From Frankia sp. QA3 (GTDB lineage: Bacteria; Actinomycetota; Actinomycetes; Frankiales; Frankiaceae): DNA of 64,000 nucleotides. The translations under genes and the position numbers were made by a program. Of the stretch, positions 6,836 through 16,387 are shown piece after piece. The stretch spans positions 7,172,540-7,236,539 of the forward strand of contig NZ_CM001489.1 of assembly GCF_000262465.1 (NCBI RefSeq), in the 5' to 3' direction. The notes under the pieces are model-generated. The model did not search any database. It saw only the letters and a program-made list of their open reading frames with translations, and was not told where the DNA came from. Positions within the stretch are counted from its first letter, which is position 1, and each line of letters opens with the position of its first letter.

Positions 6836-8433
6836 GAGGGTGGCGGTGGGGGCAGCGCGCCCTCCTCGTGATCGAGCTCGTTCTCGAGCAGGCGCAGGGA
6901 GGCATCGGACAGATGCCCGGTGTCCCGCCAGAGCTGGAGCTCGTCCCGTTCCGCCTCGATCATCGTGCGGCGGACCCGGCCGAACGCCTCTGTGAGGCTC
7001 GCGGTGGGGGGTCGCCCCGAGTCGGCGCGGCTCAGCGCGCGCAGGCTGTCCTCGCTGCGCCGCTTGCGCTCCTCGGCGACCGTGCGCAGGCGCAGGACGA
7101 GATCGTCGGGAAGCCGGCCGCGATCATGAACAGAGGCCAGCGTCCGCAGGCCGGCGTCGGCCGCCGCGACCCGGGCGCGGGCGCGCTGCCGCCGGCCCTC
7201 GTCGAGGTCGGGTCGCACTCCCAACCAGTGCAGGACCGGTCCGAACGTGAGCCCCTGTCCGACGAGCGTCACCAGCACCGCGACGTAGGCGCAGAACACC
7301 AGCAGGTCCCGATGCGGGAATCCAGCCCCGTCGGCGGACAGCGGCAGCGCGAAGACGGCGGCGAGGGAGATCACTCCGCGCATCCCGGACCAGGACAGTG
7401 CCGCGAGTTCGCGGGTCGAAAGGTACGGATGGGGGGACAGGAAACGCAGGCGGGTCGGCAGCATCGCGGGCAGCAGCAGCCACAGCGGCCGGACCAGCAC
7501 GACCGCGCCGGTGGTCACCGCCGTCGCGGCCGCCACGGTCGACAGCGGATAGTTCCCGATCGCCGGGATGACCGCCGCGAGCTGCTGGCCGATGAGAAGG
7601 AAGACGAAGCCCTCCAGCAGGAGATCCACGAGGCGCCACACCGCGAGCGCATGCAGCCGCGCGGGCCCGGACAGCAGGCTGCGGGACCGGGTGCCCAGGA
7701 TCAGCCCCGCGGTCACCACCGCGAGGACCCCGGAGGCGTGCAGCGCCTCGGCCGGCACATAGGCGGCGAAGGGAGTCGCCAGGGAAACGGTCGTCTCGGT
7801 CACCGGATCCTCGATGCGGCGCCGCAGCTGGCCGATCAACCAGGAGACGGCGAGTCCGATGGCGAGCCCGCCGATGACCGCGAGCAGGAAACGCCCGGCA
7901 ACCCACGGGACGTCGAACCGTCCGTCGACCACCGCGGCCACCGCCACCGAGTACAGGGTCAGCGCCGTCGCGTCGTTGAACAGGCTCTCGCCCTCGATGA
8001 CGGTGCGCAGCCGGTCCGGCAGGCCCACCCGCCGTCCGATCGACAGGGCCGACACGGCGTCGGGCGGCGCCAGCGCGGCCCCGAGAGCGCAGGCGGCGGC
8101 GAACGACAGGCCCGGCACCACGGCGACGAGCGCCGCGCCGGTAACCAGCGCGGTGATGACGACGAGCAGGACGGACAGTGAGACCACTGCGCGCAGGTTC
8201 GCGCGGATTTCCACCAGGCTCGAGCTCAGGGCGGCGGAGAAGAGCAGGGGCGGAATGATCAGCGCAAGGACGAGGTCCGGCTCGAGCCGCACGGTGGGTC
8301 CGGGCAGCAGCGCGTAGACCGCGCTCGCCCCGACCAGTAGCACGGGTGCCGGTAGGCCGAACCGGCGCGCCGCCAGCGCGGCCGTCACCACGAGCGCCAC
8401 TCCGAGCAGTCCGAAAGCTATCTCTCCCAGCAC
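6832..8433 (-). CDS. CPA1-family Na+/H+ (cation/proton) antiporter
   Basis: The 533-residue protein has about 12 hydrophobic segments across residues 1-400 and a cytoplasmic charged C-terminal tail. Ion-translocation motifs are visible: Ala-Pro-Pro-Asp-Ala-Val at about 120 and Glu-Gly-Glu-Ser-Leu-Phe-Asn-Asp-Ala at about 150, where the Asn-Asp pair is the CPA1 signature. A Trp-Ser-Gly-Met-Arg-Gly-Val motif at about 345 is also typical of NhaP/NHE proteins. The tail (400-530) is predicted helical and probably regulatory. It is convergent with the phosphatase and separated from it by the 6760 repeat. Confidence 0.92.
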   Translation of the reverse strand: MLGEIAFGLLGVALVVTAALAARRFGLPAPVLLVGASAVYALLPGPTVRLEPDLVLALIIPPLLFSAALSSSLVEIRANLRAVVSLSVLLVVITALVTGAALVAVVPGLSFAAACALGAALAPPDAVSALSIGRRVGLPDRLRTVIEGESLFNDATALTLYSVAVAAVVDGRFDVPWVAGRFLLAVIGGLAIGLAVSWLIGQLRRRIEDPVTETTVSLATPFAAYVPAEALHASGVLAVVTAGLILGTRSRSLLSGPARLHALAVWRLVDLLLEGFVFLLIGQQLAAVIPAIGNYPLSTVAAATAVTTGAVVLVRPLWLLLPAMLPTRLRFLSPHPYLSTRELAALSWSGMRGVISLAAVFALPLSADGAGFPHRDLLVFCAYVAVLVTLVGQGLTFGPVLHWLGVRPDLDEGRRQRARARVAAADAGLRTLASVHDRGRLPDDLVLRLRTVAEERKRRSEDSLRALSRADSGRPPTASLTEAFGRVRRTMIEAERDELQLWRDTGHLSDASLRLLENELDHEEGALPPPPPS

Positions 8434-8493
8434 GTGCTGCTCCCAGTGGGACGCGGCTCGCGCCGACGGGTACCGGCGGCGTGGCCGGGACCG

Positions 8494-8688
8494 TCAGAGA
8501 TCAGGACGGCCTTCGGTCAGCCAGGCCTCGATGTCGCGCGCCCGCCACAGGACGAAATGGCCCACGGTGTGGATGGGCGGGGGGAAATCGTCGCGAGCGC
8601 ACAGCCGCCGGGCGCGGTGCGCCGAGATGGACAGCCGATGCGCGATATCGGCGGTCGTCCACAGATCGTCTACCGCCATACTGGTCAT
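8494..8688 (-). CDS. Small excisionase/MerR-like DNA-binding protein
   Basis: The 64-residue protein is a lone helix-turn-helix of the excisionase type: a Leu-Trp-Thr-Thr-Ala-Asp-Ile-Ala-(His)-Arg-Leu helix, a turn, then Arg-Ala-Arg-Arg-Leu-Cys, a wing-like Val-Gly-His-Phe-Val-Leu-Trp, and a final Asp-Ile-Glu-Ala-Trp-Leu. Such proteins serve as Xis factors of integrated elements or as small transcription factors. No integrase or att site is nearby, so a mobile-element role is not supported. The ATG at 8688 or 8679 could be the start. Confidence 0.72.
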   Translation of the reverse strand: MTSMAVDDLWTTADIAHRLSISAHRARRLCARDDFPPPIHTVGHFVLWRARDIEAWLTEGRPDL

Positions 8689-8959
8689 GCTATGCGACAA
8701 CGGCACCCCTCGCGCCGCCACCGGGTGCCCTGCCCCGCCCGCGGCGGGGACCACGGACGGGCGTCACTCGTCGACCCGGACGGTCGGTCCCGCCCGGCGC
8801 TCGCGCCGCGTACCGGGTACGCTTTTTGATGTTGCTCTTCTTCGTGGCGCCGCCGGTCACCTTCAGGATGGCATGAGGCGGCGATCGGAGCGATCCGGTC
8901 GTCGGAGGTACCCGGTGCATTGTATGGGTGCGCCGCGGCAGGGACAGCGAGGAGCGACC

Positions 8960-9166
8960 GTGTCAGCAGGAACTGTCAAGTGGTTCAACGCCGAGAAGGG
9001 CTTCGGTTTCATCTCGGTGGACGGTGGGGGCGGCGACGTCTTCGTCCCTTTCTCCTCGATTGTGAGTGAGGGCTTCAAGTCCCTCGACGAGGGCCAGCGC
9101 GTCAGCTTCGACATCGAGCAGGGCCAGAAGGGTCTGCAGGCCGCGAAGGTCCAGGCGATCGGGTAG
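8960..9166 (+). CDS. Cold-shock protein (CspA family)
   Basis: The 68-residue protein is a single cold-shock domain with both RNA-binding motifs intact: Lys-Gly-Phe-Gly-Phe-Ile (RNP1) and Val-Phe-Val-Pro-Phe (RNP2-like; the usual His is replaced by Pro). It should bind single-stranded RNA or DNA. The GTG start at 8960 follows a GAGGAG element. A long leader (roughly 8840-8959), common for csp genes, precedes it, but no specific structure was proven. Confidence 0.93.
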   Translation: MSAGTVKWFNAEKGFGFISVDGGGGDVFVPFSSIVSEGFKSLDEGQRVSFDIEQGQKGLQAAKVQAIG

Positions 9167-9385
9167 CCAGGCGGCTCTCACGGGCCGGCTGTCCCACGGT
9201 TCCCGGCCAGAACGGGAGCGCCTGGACGGCCCGCCCCGGGCAGGCCGCGTGCCCACCGGCTCACGCGGCCCGCCGCCCGTCCCGTCCTCGCAGTGCCGAG
9301 GGCGCACGGATGGCCGTCCGATCCCGCCCGCCGCCAGCTCGCCGAAGGCCCTCGGTCGACGATGGCGCAATGCCAGAATTGACCG

Positions 9386-12307
9386 GTGCGCGGGGAACCG
9401 GCCGATGGATCGCCGACGGTGTTCGTCAGCTACGCTGCGGCCGACCGGCCGTGGGCGGAATGGGTCGCCTGGCATCTCGTCGAATGCGGCTACGACCCCG
9501 CGCTGGAGGCCTGGCACGCGGTTCCCGGCTCGAACGGCGCCGCCTGGCTTGACCGTGCGCTCGGCGCCGAGCGGATGGTGCTGATCCTCAGCGAGGACTA
9601 TCTGGCCGAGGCCGCCGCTGTGGCCCAGTGGCAGGCCGGCTACGGGCCTGCGCCCGGACGGCTGGTGCCGGTGCGGGTCGGCCCCTGCACCCCTCGGGGC
9701 CTGCTGGCGAGCCTGATCGCGATCGACCTCGTCGGCCTGGACGAGCAGGCCGCCGCGGCGGAACTGCGCGACGGGCTGCAGGCGGCGGTCGCCGGTTCGG
9801 CGGCGCCGGGGCAGGCTCCGCTGTTTCCCGGCCCGGCCAGCTCCGCTCGGTCCCAGGCCACCCGCTCCCGCGCCACCCGCGCCCGCGCCACCCGCGCCCG
9901 CGCCACTCGGTCCAGCGCCGGCGCCGGCGGCCCCCGGGAGCTGCCGCTGGCCACCCGATTCTTCACCGGCCGCCGCGACGAGTTCGCCCGGATCCTCACG
10001 CTGGGCCGGGCGGTCGCGGGCGGCGGTCATCACGATCGGCTCCGGACGGCCGCCGACGGCCCTGCGCCGGCGGGCGCAATGGCGGACGGCGTGGTGACGG
10101 TCCTGGCCGTCGATGGGATGGCAGGCATCGGCAAGACGACTCTTGCCGTGCAGGCCGCGCACCAACTCGCCGACGACTTTCCCGACGGCTGCCTGTTTCT
10201 CGACCTGCACGGGTCGACGCCGACGGTGACGCCGATGGATCCTGCCGCCGCGCTGGAGCATCTGCTGCGCCAACTCGGCGTGCCGGGGGATGCGCTGCCG
10301 CCGTCGCAGCAGGCCCGCGCCGCGCTGTACCGCGACCGCCTCGCCGGCACCGCAACCCTGATCGTCCTGGACAACGCCGGTTCCGCCGAGCAGGTCCGAC
10401 CGCTGCTGCCGGCCGCGTCGCGGTGCCTCGTACTCGTGACCAGTCGTCGCCGGCTCGCCGCGCTGGACGAGGCCCGCCCGTTGCGTCTGGACGTCCTGCC
10501 CCGATCGGATGCGCTCGCGATGTTCGCGGCCGTCGCCGGGAAGGACCGTGTCACCGTGGAGGACCGAGCCCTCGGGGAGGATCGCTCCGGCTCCGGCTCC
10601 GGCGCCGGCGCCGGGGGCGGGGGCGGGGGCGGGGTGGCGGGGCAGGTGATCGACCTGTGCGGTCGGCTTCCGCTGGCCCTGCGGATCGCGGCCGCCCGCT
10701 TGCGGGTACGCCCCGCGTGGACGCTCGCCGACCTCGCGGATCTGCTGGCCGACCAGCACCAGCACGTCTCGCTCGCCGAGCTGGACGACGGCGAGCGCAG
10801 CGTGGCCGCCGCCTTCGCCGTGTCCTACCGGGACCTGACGCCGGACGAACAGCGGATGCTGCGAAGGCTCGGCCTGCACCCGGGCGTGGAGTTCGACGCC
10901 GCCGCCGCGGCGGCACTCACCGGCGAGCTGCCGGTGCCGGCGGCCCGACTGTGCGAGCAGCTTCTCGACGTCCACCTGCTCGCCGAGACCGCGCGGGATC
11001 GTTACCGCTTCCATGACCTCGTGCGTGTCTTCGCCCGCGAACTCGCCGTCGAGCAGGACTCGGCGGATGCCCGCCGCCAGGCGCTCACCGCCCTGTTCGA
11101 CCATTACGTCACCACCGCGGCGCTCGCCGTCCGACTGTTGTTTCCCGCCGAGGTCGCCCACCTGCCGCCGCCGCGTACGCCCTACCCCGTACCGCGCTGG
11201 ACCGACGACCCACAGGGTGCCCGGGCCTGGCTCGACCGGGAGCGCGCCAACCTCGTCCTGGTCGCGGGCCACGCCGCCGAGAACGGCTGGCCGGACGTCG
11301 CCACCGACCTGGCCGCCATCCTCTTCCGCCACCTTGACCTCGGCGCACATCTCGGCGACGCCACCGTCCTGTACGGACACGCTGGCCGGGCGGCCCGGGC
11401 CCGCGGCGACCGGGCGGGCGAGGCGCACGTGCTGGCCAGCCTCGCCGGAATTCACCGCCATCAGGGCCGCTACCAGGACGCCGCCGACGCGGCCGGCCGG
11501 GCGTTGGAACTGTTCCGCGAGGTCGCCGACGAGCCGGGCCAGGGCCGGGCGTTGACGAGCCTGGGAATCATCCGGTGGCGGCAGGGCCGCTACGACGAGG
11601 CGCTCGACCACGACCGCCGAGCCCTGGCGCTGTACGAACGTGCCGACGACCCGCGCGGCCAGGCCCGCGCGCTGGGCAACATGGCCCACGTGCACTGGCG
11701 GCAGGGCCGGTATGAGCAGGCCGTCGAGCACAACCTGCGGTCTCTGGAGCTGTACCGCCGCGGCGACGATCTGCGCGGGCAGGCGCACGCGCTGGGCAAT
11801 CTCGGCAACGTCCGCTGGTCCCGCGGTGAGACGTGCCAGGCGGCCGCCGATCACCTGGCGGCACTCGGGATCTACACCCGTCTCGACGACCGCAACGGTC
11901 AGGCCGACGCCATGACCAACCTCGGCCTGGTCCGCCAGGCGCAGGGCCACCACGATCTGGCGGGCGGACTGCACCGCCGCGCGCTCGACCTGTACGAGCG
12001 GATCGGCGACCGCAACGGCCAGGCGCGGGCCCACAACGGGCTGGGCGAACACTTCACCGCCACCGCCCGCCCCGAGCTGGCCCGCGACCATCACGCCCGC
12101 GCCCTGACTCTTACCCTCGACACCGAGGACCGCTACGAGCAGGCTCGCTCGCATGCCGGGCTCGGCCACGCCCACCACCGTCTCGGCGAGCGCAGCGCCG
12201 CCCGTCGAGAGTGGGAACACGCCCGGACTATCTACGCCCGTCTCGGCGCGCCGGAGATGGGCGAGGCCGACCAGGCCCTGCGCGACCTGACCAGGCCATC
12301 GGTGTAG
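9386..12307 (+). CDS. TIR - NB-ARC - TPR protein (STAND-type signalling/defence ATPase)
   Basis: The 973-residue protein has an N-terminal TIR domain (about 11-135, starting Thr-Val-Phe-Val-Ser-Tyr), an Arg/Ala-Thr-rich repeat linker (about 150-180), an NB-ARC NTPase (P-loop Gly-Met-Ala-Gly-Ile-Gly-Lys-Thr-Thr at about 244-252, Leu-Ile-Val-Leu-Asp-Asn Walker B near 325, Leu-Pro-Leu-Ala near 427), a winged helix, and at least six 40-residue TPR units from about 650 to the end. STAND proteins of this layout sense a trigger through the TPRs and oligomerise the TIRs, often to consume NAD+. The position of the catalytic Glu (Ser-x-Tyr-Leu-(x)8-Glu-Trp) is Gln81 here. The GTG start has no ribosome-binding site but a CAGAAT sequence lies 6 bases upstream. 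Confidence 0.9.
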   Translation: MRGEPADGSPTVFVSYAAADRPWAEWVAWHLVECGYDPALEAWHAVPGSNGAAWLDRALGAERMVLILSEDYLAEAAAVAQWQAGYGPAPGRLVPVRVGPCTPRGLLASLIAIDLVGLDEQAAAAELRDGLQAAVAGSAAPGQAPLFPGPASSARSQATRSRATRARATRARATRSSAGAGGPRELPLATRFFTGRRDEFARILTLGRAVAGGGHHDRLRTAADGPAPAGAMADGVVTVLAVDGMAGIGKTTLAVQAAHQLADDFPDGCLFLDLHGSTPTVTPMDPAAALEHLLRQLGVPGDALPPSQQARAALYRDRLAGTATLIVLDNAGSAEQVRPLLPAASRCLVLVTSRRRLAALDEARPLRLDVLPRSDALAMFAAVAGKDRVTVEDRALGEDRSGSGSGAGAGGGGGGGVAGQVIDLCGRLPLALRIAAARLRVRPAWTLADLADLLADQHQHVSLAELDDGERSVAAAFAVSYRDLTPDEQRMLRRLGLHPGVEFDAAAAAALTGELPVPAARLCEQLLDVHLLAETARDRYRFHDLVRVFARELAVEQDSADARRQALTALFDHYVTTAALAVRLLFPAEVAHLPPPRTPYPVPRWTDDPQGARAWLDRERANLVLVAGHAAENGWPDVATDLAAILFRHLDLGAHLGDATVLYGHAGRAARARGDRAGEAHVLASLAGIHRHQGRYQDAADAAGRALELFREVADEPGQGRALTSLGIIRWRQGRYDEALDHDRRALALYERADDPRGQARALGNMAHVHWRQGRYEQAVEHNLRSLELYRRGDDLRGQAHALGNLGNVRWSRGETCQAAADHLAALGIYTRLDDRNGQADAMTNLGLVRQAQGHHDLAGGLHRRALDLYERIGDRNGQARAHNGLGEHFTATARPELARDHHARALTLTLDTEDRYEQARSHAGLGHAHHRLGERSAARREWEHARTIYARLGAPEMGEADQALRDLTRPSV

Positions 12308-12382
12308 CTCGCCGGTCGCTTCTTCGCCGGGGCAGGATTACCACGAGTCCGTTCATGGCCTTCCGGGGGCTGCCGGGCCGGT

Positions 12383-13345
12383 TCAGGCGGCTCGGTGCAG
12401 GGCGGCGCCGACGAAGGCGAGCTGGGCCGGGGCGGCCGCGCGCCAGTAGGCCGGGGTGTGCCCGCCCGGGCCGAGGCTGTGTTCCTGTGGGCGCAGGTCC
12501 GCGACGGCCTGCCGGGAGACGGCGGCGAACGGGTCGGCGTCGCCGCAGTCGATCCGGTACGCCACCCCCGGCGCCGGCGCGGTACCCAGGATGCGGTGCG
12601 CGGCGAAGTCGGTGGCGGAGTCGAACGCGCCGGGGGCGCTGGCGCCGTAACTGCGCCACATCGCCGGGCTGCTCGCCGCCGCCGCGACCACGAGGTCGGG
12701 ATGGCGCCGGGCCAGCAGCAGCGCGCCATAACCGCCCATCGACCAGCCCAGCACCGCCATCCGGGCCGTGCGCAGGCCCGCCGCGGCCAGCCGGGGCCGA
12801 ACCTCGTCGAGGATCATCGCCTCCGGGTCGTCGCCGGAGGCCCGCCGATGCCAGTAGGCCGTGCCGCCGTCCACGGTCACTACGGCGAACGGCGCCACGC
12901 CCGCCCCGATCGCGGCCGGCAGCAGGCTGTCGAGGCCCAGCAGCCCGACGGCGCGGCGCGCGTCGTCACCCCGCCCGTGCAGCACGAGGCACACGGGCAG
13001 ACCACGCCCGCCGCCCGCCGGGGCGACGGTGACCATCGTGACCGACCGCCGCCGAGCCGCACTGGTGAACGTCGTAGTGGTCACCACGGCCGGACCGATG
13101 GGCGGGTCCGGCGACGCCGCGACCGGTGACGCCGCGACCGGTGACGCCGCGCCGGGTGCCACGCTCTCGCCGCCGGCACGCGGGGCGATGGCGGACGTCG
13201 TCCGGTCTGCCGCGGTGAACCCGTCGGTGGGCGAGGAGTGGCCGACTCCACCGGCCACCCGTCCGCCGGCGACAAACCCGCCGGCGAGGGCGCCGGCCAC
13301 CGCGACCGGTGCCGCAATCACCAGGGCTCGCCGGCTCGGTCGCAT
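12383..13345 (-). CDS. Secreted or membrane-anchored alpha/beta-hydrolase (esterase-like)
   Basis: The 320-residue protein has a twin-arginine-like start (Arg-Pro-Ser-Arg-Arg-Ala) with one hydrophobic helix, then a low-complexity Ala/Ser/Pro linker containing a tandem repeat (about 65-85), then an alpha/beta-hydrolase domain. The oxyanion loop Leu-His-Gly-Arg-Gly, the nucleophile elbow Gly-Trp-Ser-Met-Gly-Gly-Tyr-Gly and a late Gly-Gly-His-Thr are visible; the acid is probably in the Gly-Asp-Ala-Asp segment. This resembles the esterase D/antigen-85-like group. The substrate is unknown. Confidence 0.82.
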   Translation of the reverse strand: MRPSRRALVIAAPVAVAGALAGGFVAGGRVAGGVGHSSPTDGFTAADRTTSAIAPRAGGESVAPGAASPVAASPVAASPDPPIGPAVVTTTTFTSAARRRSVTMVTVAPAGGGRGLPVCLVLHGRGDDARRAVGLLGLDSLLPAAIGAGVAPFAVVTVDGGTAYWHRRASGDDPEAMILDEVRPRLAAAGLRTARMAVLGWSMGGYGALLLARRHPDLVVAAAASSPAMWRSYGASAPGAFDSATDFAAHRILGTAPAPGVAYRIDCGDADPFAAVSRQAVADLRPQEHSLGPGGHTPAYWRAAAPAQLAFVGAALHRAA

Positions 13346-13517
13346 GGCGCCGATCGTCCCATCTAGCCCGTGCGGGCCAGGCCGCGAGGCCGGCGTGACC
13401 TACCGGCCGGCCCGCGCGGCGTGCACGCCGTGCACGCCGAATTCAGTGCATTCGTCGCACCCTATGGGGCTCCTCACTCGTCGTCCCAGAGCCGTGTCGG
13501 TGAGGGACCGTGGTCGA

Positions 13518-13934
13518 GTGACCGATGATGACGACGACTGGGCCCCGCCGCCCGTGCCCTACGGCGGTGGCGATCCGGCGGTGGCCGCCGCCGAGGCGCT
13601 GGCCGAGGCCGAGGCCGCGCTGCGGGCCGGCGCCTGGCGGCCGGACCCCGATGAGATCGACGCGGCCGTGACCATCCTGCATCGGATGGATCTCGCCCGC
13701 CGCACCCCCGACATCCCCCTGCGGCGCACCGTCCATCGTGCGCTGGACGAGACGTATCCGCAGCTCACCGTCTGGCGGGCCCGCCCGATGTACCTGTACG
13801 CGGCGGTGAAGACCGTCCAGTTGCTGGCCGCGGGCCCCCCGACCGGCGCGAACGCCGCGGCCGCCCAGGCCGCCTGGGACCGTCTCGGCGAGCTGCTGGG
13901 CGACGTGACCGCGAACGCCGAGGCCGGCCCCTGA
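13518..13934 (+). CDS. Hypothetical small soluble protein
   Basis: The 138-residue acidic protein begins Thr-Asp-Asp-Asp-Asp-Asp-Trp, then has an Ala/Glu-rich helix and a charged C-terminal half with Asp-Glu-Thr-Tyr-Pro and two or three further helices. No motif or membrane segment was found. The GTG at 13518 follows GAGGGA by about 10 bases. It is not recognisably linked in function to the NERD helicase that follows 127 bp later. Confidence 0.62.
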   Translation: MTDDDDDWAPPPVPYGGGDPAVAAAEALAEAEAALRAGAWRPDPDEIDAAVTILHRMDLARRTPDIPLRRTVHRALDETYPQLTVWRARPMYLYAAVKTVQLLAAGPPTGANAAAAQAAWDRLGELLGDVTANAEAGP

Positions 13935-14061
13935 GCAGGTCGCCGGTGGACCGTGGCGGTCGCGGGCGTTGGCAGCTACAGGACGCCATCGACGGCAAAC
14001 GTCGCTAAAAAGGCGATATAGGAATACCATTCCTGGTGACTCTGGGTGGGGAGGAGATGAC

Positions 14062-16320
14062 ATGTCGCCAGGTCGGTCGGGTGTGCCGGTTGCCGCCCAG
14101 CCCGAGCCGTCGGCATTCGGCCAGGCCGTCCTGATCGGCATGGAGATCGACGGGGTTCAACGGCAGATCCAGCACCTGACCGACCTGCTCCGCGAGCTGC
14201 GCCGCAGCCGACGGGCCTGGGAGGCGGGGGCGCGAGGAGAACGCGACGTCGTCCGGGTGCTCGTCGGGATGGACGATGCCGGGTGGCGGGTGCTGCCCGA
14301 CCGCCGTTGGCCCGGCACCCGCCGGGCCAACATCGACGTGCTGGTGGTCGGCCCGGGCGGCGTCTTCGTAGTGGACGTGAAGAACTGGCGCGAGGTCCGG
14401 GTCGACGGCGGCCGGCTGTGGCGGGGCGACGAGGACGCCGAGGACGAACTACGCAAGCTGACCGATCAGACGGCGGCGGTCGAGCAGGTGCTGGCGGACG
14501 CCGGCCTGCCGCCGACCGAGGTGGTGCCGCTGCTGGTCCTCGTGGGACGGCGGGGCACCGAGCAGCTCGACCGGGTGCAGGTCACCGGCGAACTCGATCT
14601 GACCCGTGACCTGGTGCGGCGCGGCCTGCGCCTGGAACCCGCCGTCGTGGAGCGCGTGCTGGCCTGCCTGGACGAGGCGTGCCCGCCGATGCAGGACGCC
14701 GCCGTGGCCGCCTCCCCGACCGACCCGCCCCGCCGAGTGCGCCCGTCGCGAGCCCCCCGCACACCACCGCTCGCCGCGCCGGCACAGTCCGGCGCGCCGG
14801 CACCGCCGGCCGGGCGGGCACCGGAGGTGGACGGGCTGTTCAGCCGGGACGAGCTGTGGCGGGAGCTCGTCGACGCCGCAGCGCGCGAGCCGATCGAGAC
14901 GTGGATGACCTGGCTGCATCCGATGCAGGCCCGGCTGGTCTGCCGCCGCTCGTCCGGCCCGGCGCGCATCCGCGGCGCGGCGGGCACCGGCAAGACCGTC
15001 GTCGCACTGCACCGGGCCAAGTACCTGGCCGCCCGCGGTGACCGGGTGCTGGTCACCTCGCTGGTCCGCACCCTCGGTCCGGTGAACCGGGCGTTGCTGG
15101 CCCGGATGGCCCCGGAGCACGTCAACCGGATCGAGTTCACCTCGGTCGACGCGCTTGCCGTTCGCCATCTCGAACGGCGGGGCGAGCGCGCCCGCTACCA
15201 GCGGGGGATCGCCGAGAACTGCTTCTGGCTGGCGTGGGGGCGCGTCGGGCTCCCGTCGGTCCTGAGCCGTTGCGGGGTGGAACCGGGATACTGGCGCGAC
15301 GAGATCGCCACCGTCATCAAGGGCCGGGGCCTGACCGGTTTCGAGCAGTACGCCGAGCTTGCCCGGGTCGGGCGCAGCATGCCGCTGCAGCCGACGCACC
15401 GGCGCGCCGTCTGGGAGCTGTACGAGCACTACGAGCGGCTGCGGACGGCCCGCGGGGTCCTCGACCGCGGCGACGTGCTGCTGCTGGCCCGCGACCTGGC
15501 GAGAGAGCACGCCGGGGACGAGTTCGACGCCGTCATCGTCGACGAGGTGCAGGACCTGACCTGCGTCGGCCTGCAGTTCCTGCACGCCCTCGTCGGCGAC
15601 CGGCAGGACGGCCTGCTGGTCGTCGGGGACGGGCAGCAGTCGGTCTACCCCGGCGGGTTCACGCTGGCGGAGGCCGGCGTGTCCGTCGTCGGACGGTCCA
15701 CCGTGCTCGCCCGCAACTACCGCAACCGCGAGGCGATTCTGCGCTACGCCCAGCAGGTGGTCGCCGAGGACAGCTTCGACGACCTCGACGTCGCCGGTGA
15801 ACGCGGCCGGCGCGAGGTCGAGATCGACCGTCCCGGCGGCGAGGTCGACGAGGTCGCCGTCGCCGGCCCGGCCGAGCAGGTGTCGGCGCTGCGCGCGGAT
15901 CTGGTCGACGCCCACGACGGCCGCGGGGTCCGCTACGGCGACATGGCCCTGCTCACCTCGACCAACGAGGCGGTCGGCAGCTGGCAGCGCCTCCTGGCCC
16001 GGGCCGGCATCCCGGCGGTGTCGCTGCTCGAGTACGACGGGACGACCTCCAACGCGGTCAAGGTGGGCACCTACCATCGGGCCAAGGGCCTGGACTTCGC
16101 CCGCGTGTACATCCCGGACCGCAACCGCTTCCCGCGCCCGCGGCGCGCGACCGAGTCGGACGACGCCTACCGCGAGCGCGCCGCGCTGGAACGCCGTCAG
16201 CTCTACGTCGCCCTCACGCGGGCCCGCGACAGTCTCTGGGTCGGCCTGCGGGAACCGGTCGGTGTTGGCACGGGCGCTGGCACGGGTGTGGGCGCTGGCG
16301 GGGGCAGCCCGCCACGTTGA
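14062..16320 (+). CDS. NERD-domain UvrD/PcrA-like helicase
   Basis: The 752-residue protein has a coiled N-terminus, then a NERD nuclease-like domain (about 55-165) with Ala-Asn-Ile-Asp-Val-Leu-Val-Val and Val-Val-Asp-Val-Lys-Asn-Trp motifs that correspond to the catalytic Asp and Asp-x-Lys of the fold. A Pro-rich linker leads to a superfamily 1 helicase: Walker A Gly-Ala-Ala-Gly-Thr-Gly-Lys-Thr (about 308), Asp-Glu-Val-Gln-Asp-Leu (about 492) and Leu-Tyr-Val-Ala-Leu-Thr-Arg-Ala-Arg near the C-terminus. Such fusions are thought to process DNA and are often found in defence contexts. The tail is a Gly/Thr/Val repeat. GGGGAGGAG lies just before the ATG, and an AT-rich stretch (about 14005-14030) may hold the promoter. 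Confidence 0.88.
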   Translation: MSPGRSGVPVAAQPEPSAFGQAVLIGMEIDGVQRQIQHLTDLLRELRRSRRAWEAGARGERDVVRVLVGMDDAGWRVLPDRRWPGTRRANIDVLVVGPGGVFVVDVKNWREVRVDGGRLWRGDEDAEDELRKLTDQTAAVEQVLADAGLPPTEVVPLLVLVGRRGTEQLDRVQVTGELDLTRDLVRRGLRLEPAVVERVLACLDEACPPMQDAAVAASPTDPPRRVRPSRAPRTPPLAAPAQSGAPAPPAGRAPEVDGLFSRDELWRELVDAAAREPIETWMTWLHPMQARLVCRRSSGPARIRGAAGTGKTVVALHRAKYLAARGDRVLVTSLVRTLGPVNRALLARMAPEHVNRIEFTSVDALAVRHLERRGERARYQRGIAENCFWLAWGRVGLPSVLSRCGVEPGYWRDEIATVIKGRGLTGFEQYAELARVGRSMPLQPTHRRAVWELYEHYERLRTARGVLDRGDVLLLARDLAREHAGDEFDAVIVDEVQDLTCVGLQFLHALVGDRQDGLLVVGDGQQSVYPGGFTLAEAGVSVVGRSTVLARNYRNREAILRYAQQVVAEDSFDDLDVAGERGRREVEIDRPGGEVDEVAVAGPAEQVSALRADLVDAHDGRGVRYGDMALLTSTNEAVGSWQRLLARAGIPAVSLLEYDGTTSNAVKVGTYHRAKGLDFARVYIPDRNRFPRPRRATESDDAYRERAALERRQLYVALTRARDSLWVGLREPVGVGTGAGTGVGAGGGSPPR

Positions 16321-16387
16321 CGACAAATTGTCGCACTCATAGCGTGTGAGCGGCGTCACCTGTCGGAGCGAGCGGGAGGTCGGTCGG

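Noticed and set aside
8494-8688. Excisionase as evidence for an integrated element
   Set aside because: No integrase, tRNA or direct-repeat att sites were found near it.
8963-12220. Very long open frame (over 1000 codons) antisense to the TIR-NB-ARC-TPR gene
   Set aside because: It is the mirror of a strongly biased GC-rich gene, with low-complexity Gln/Val/Gly/Arg translation and no domain.
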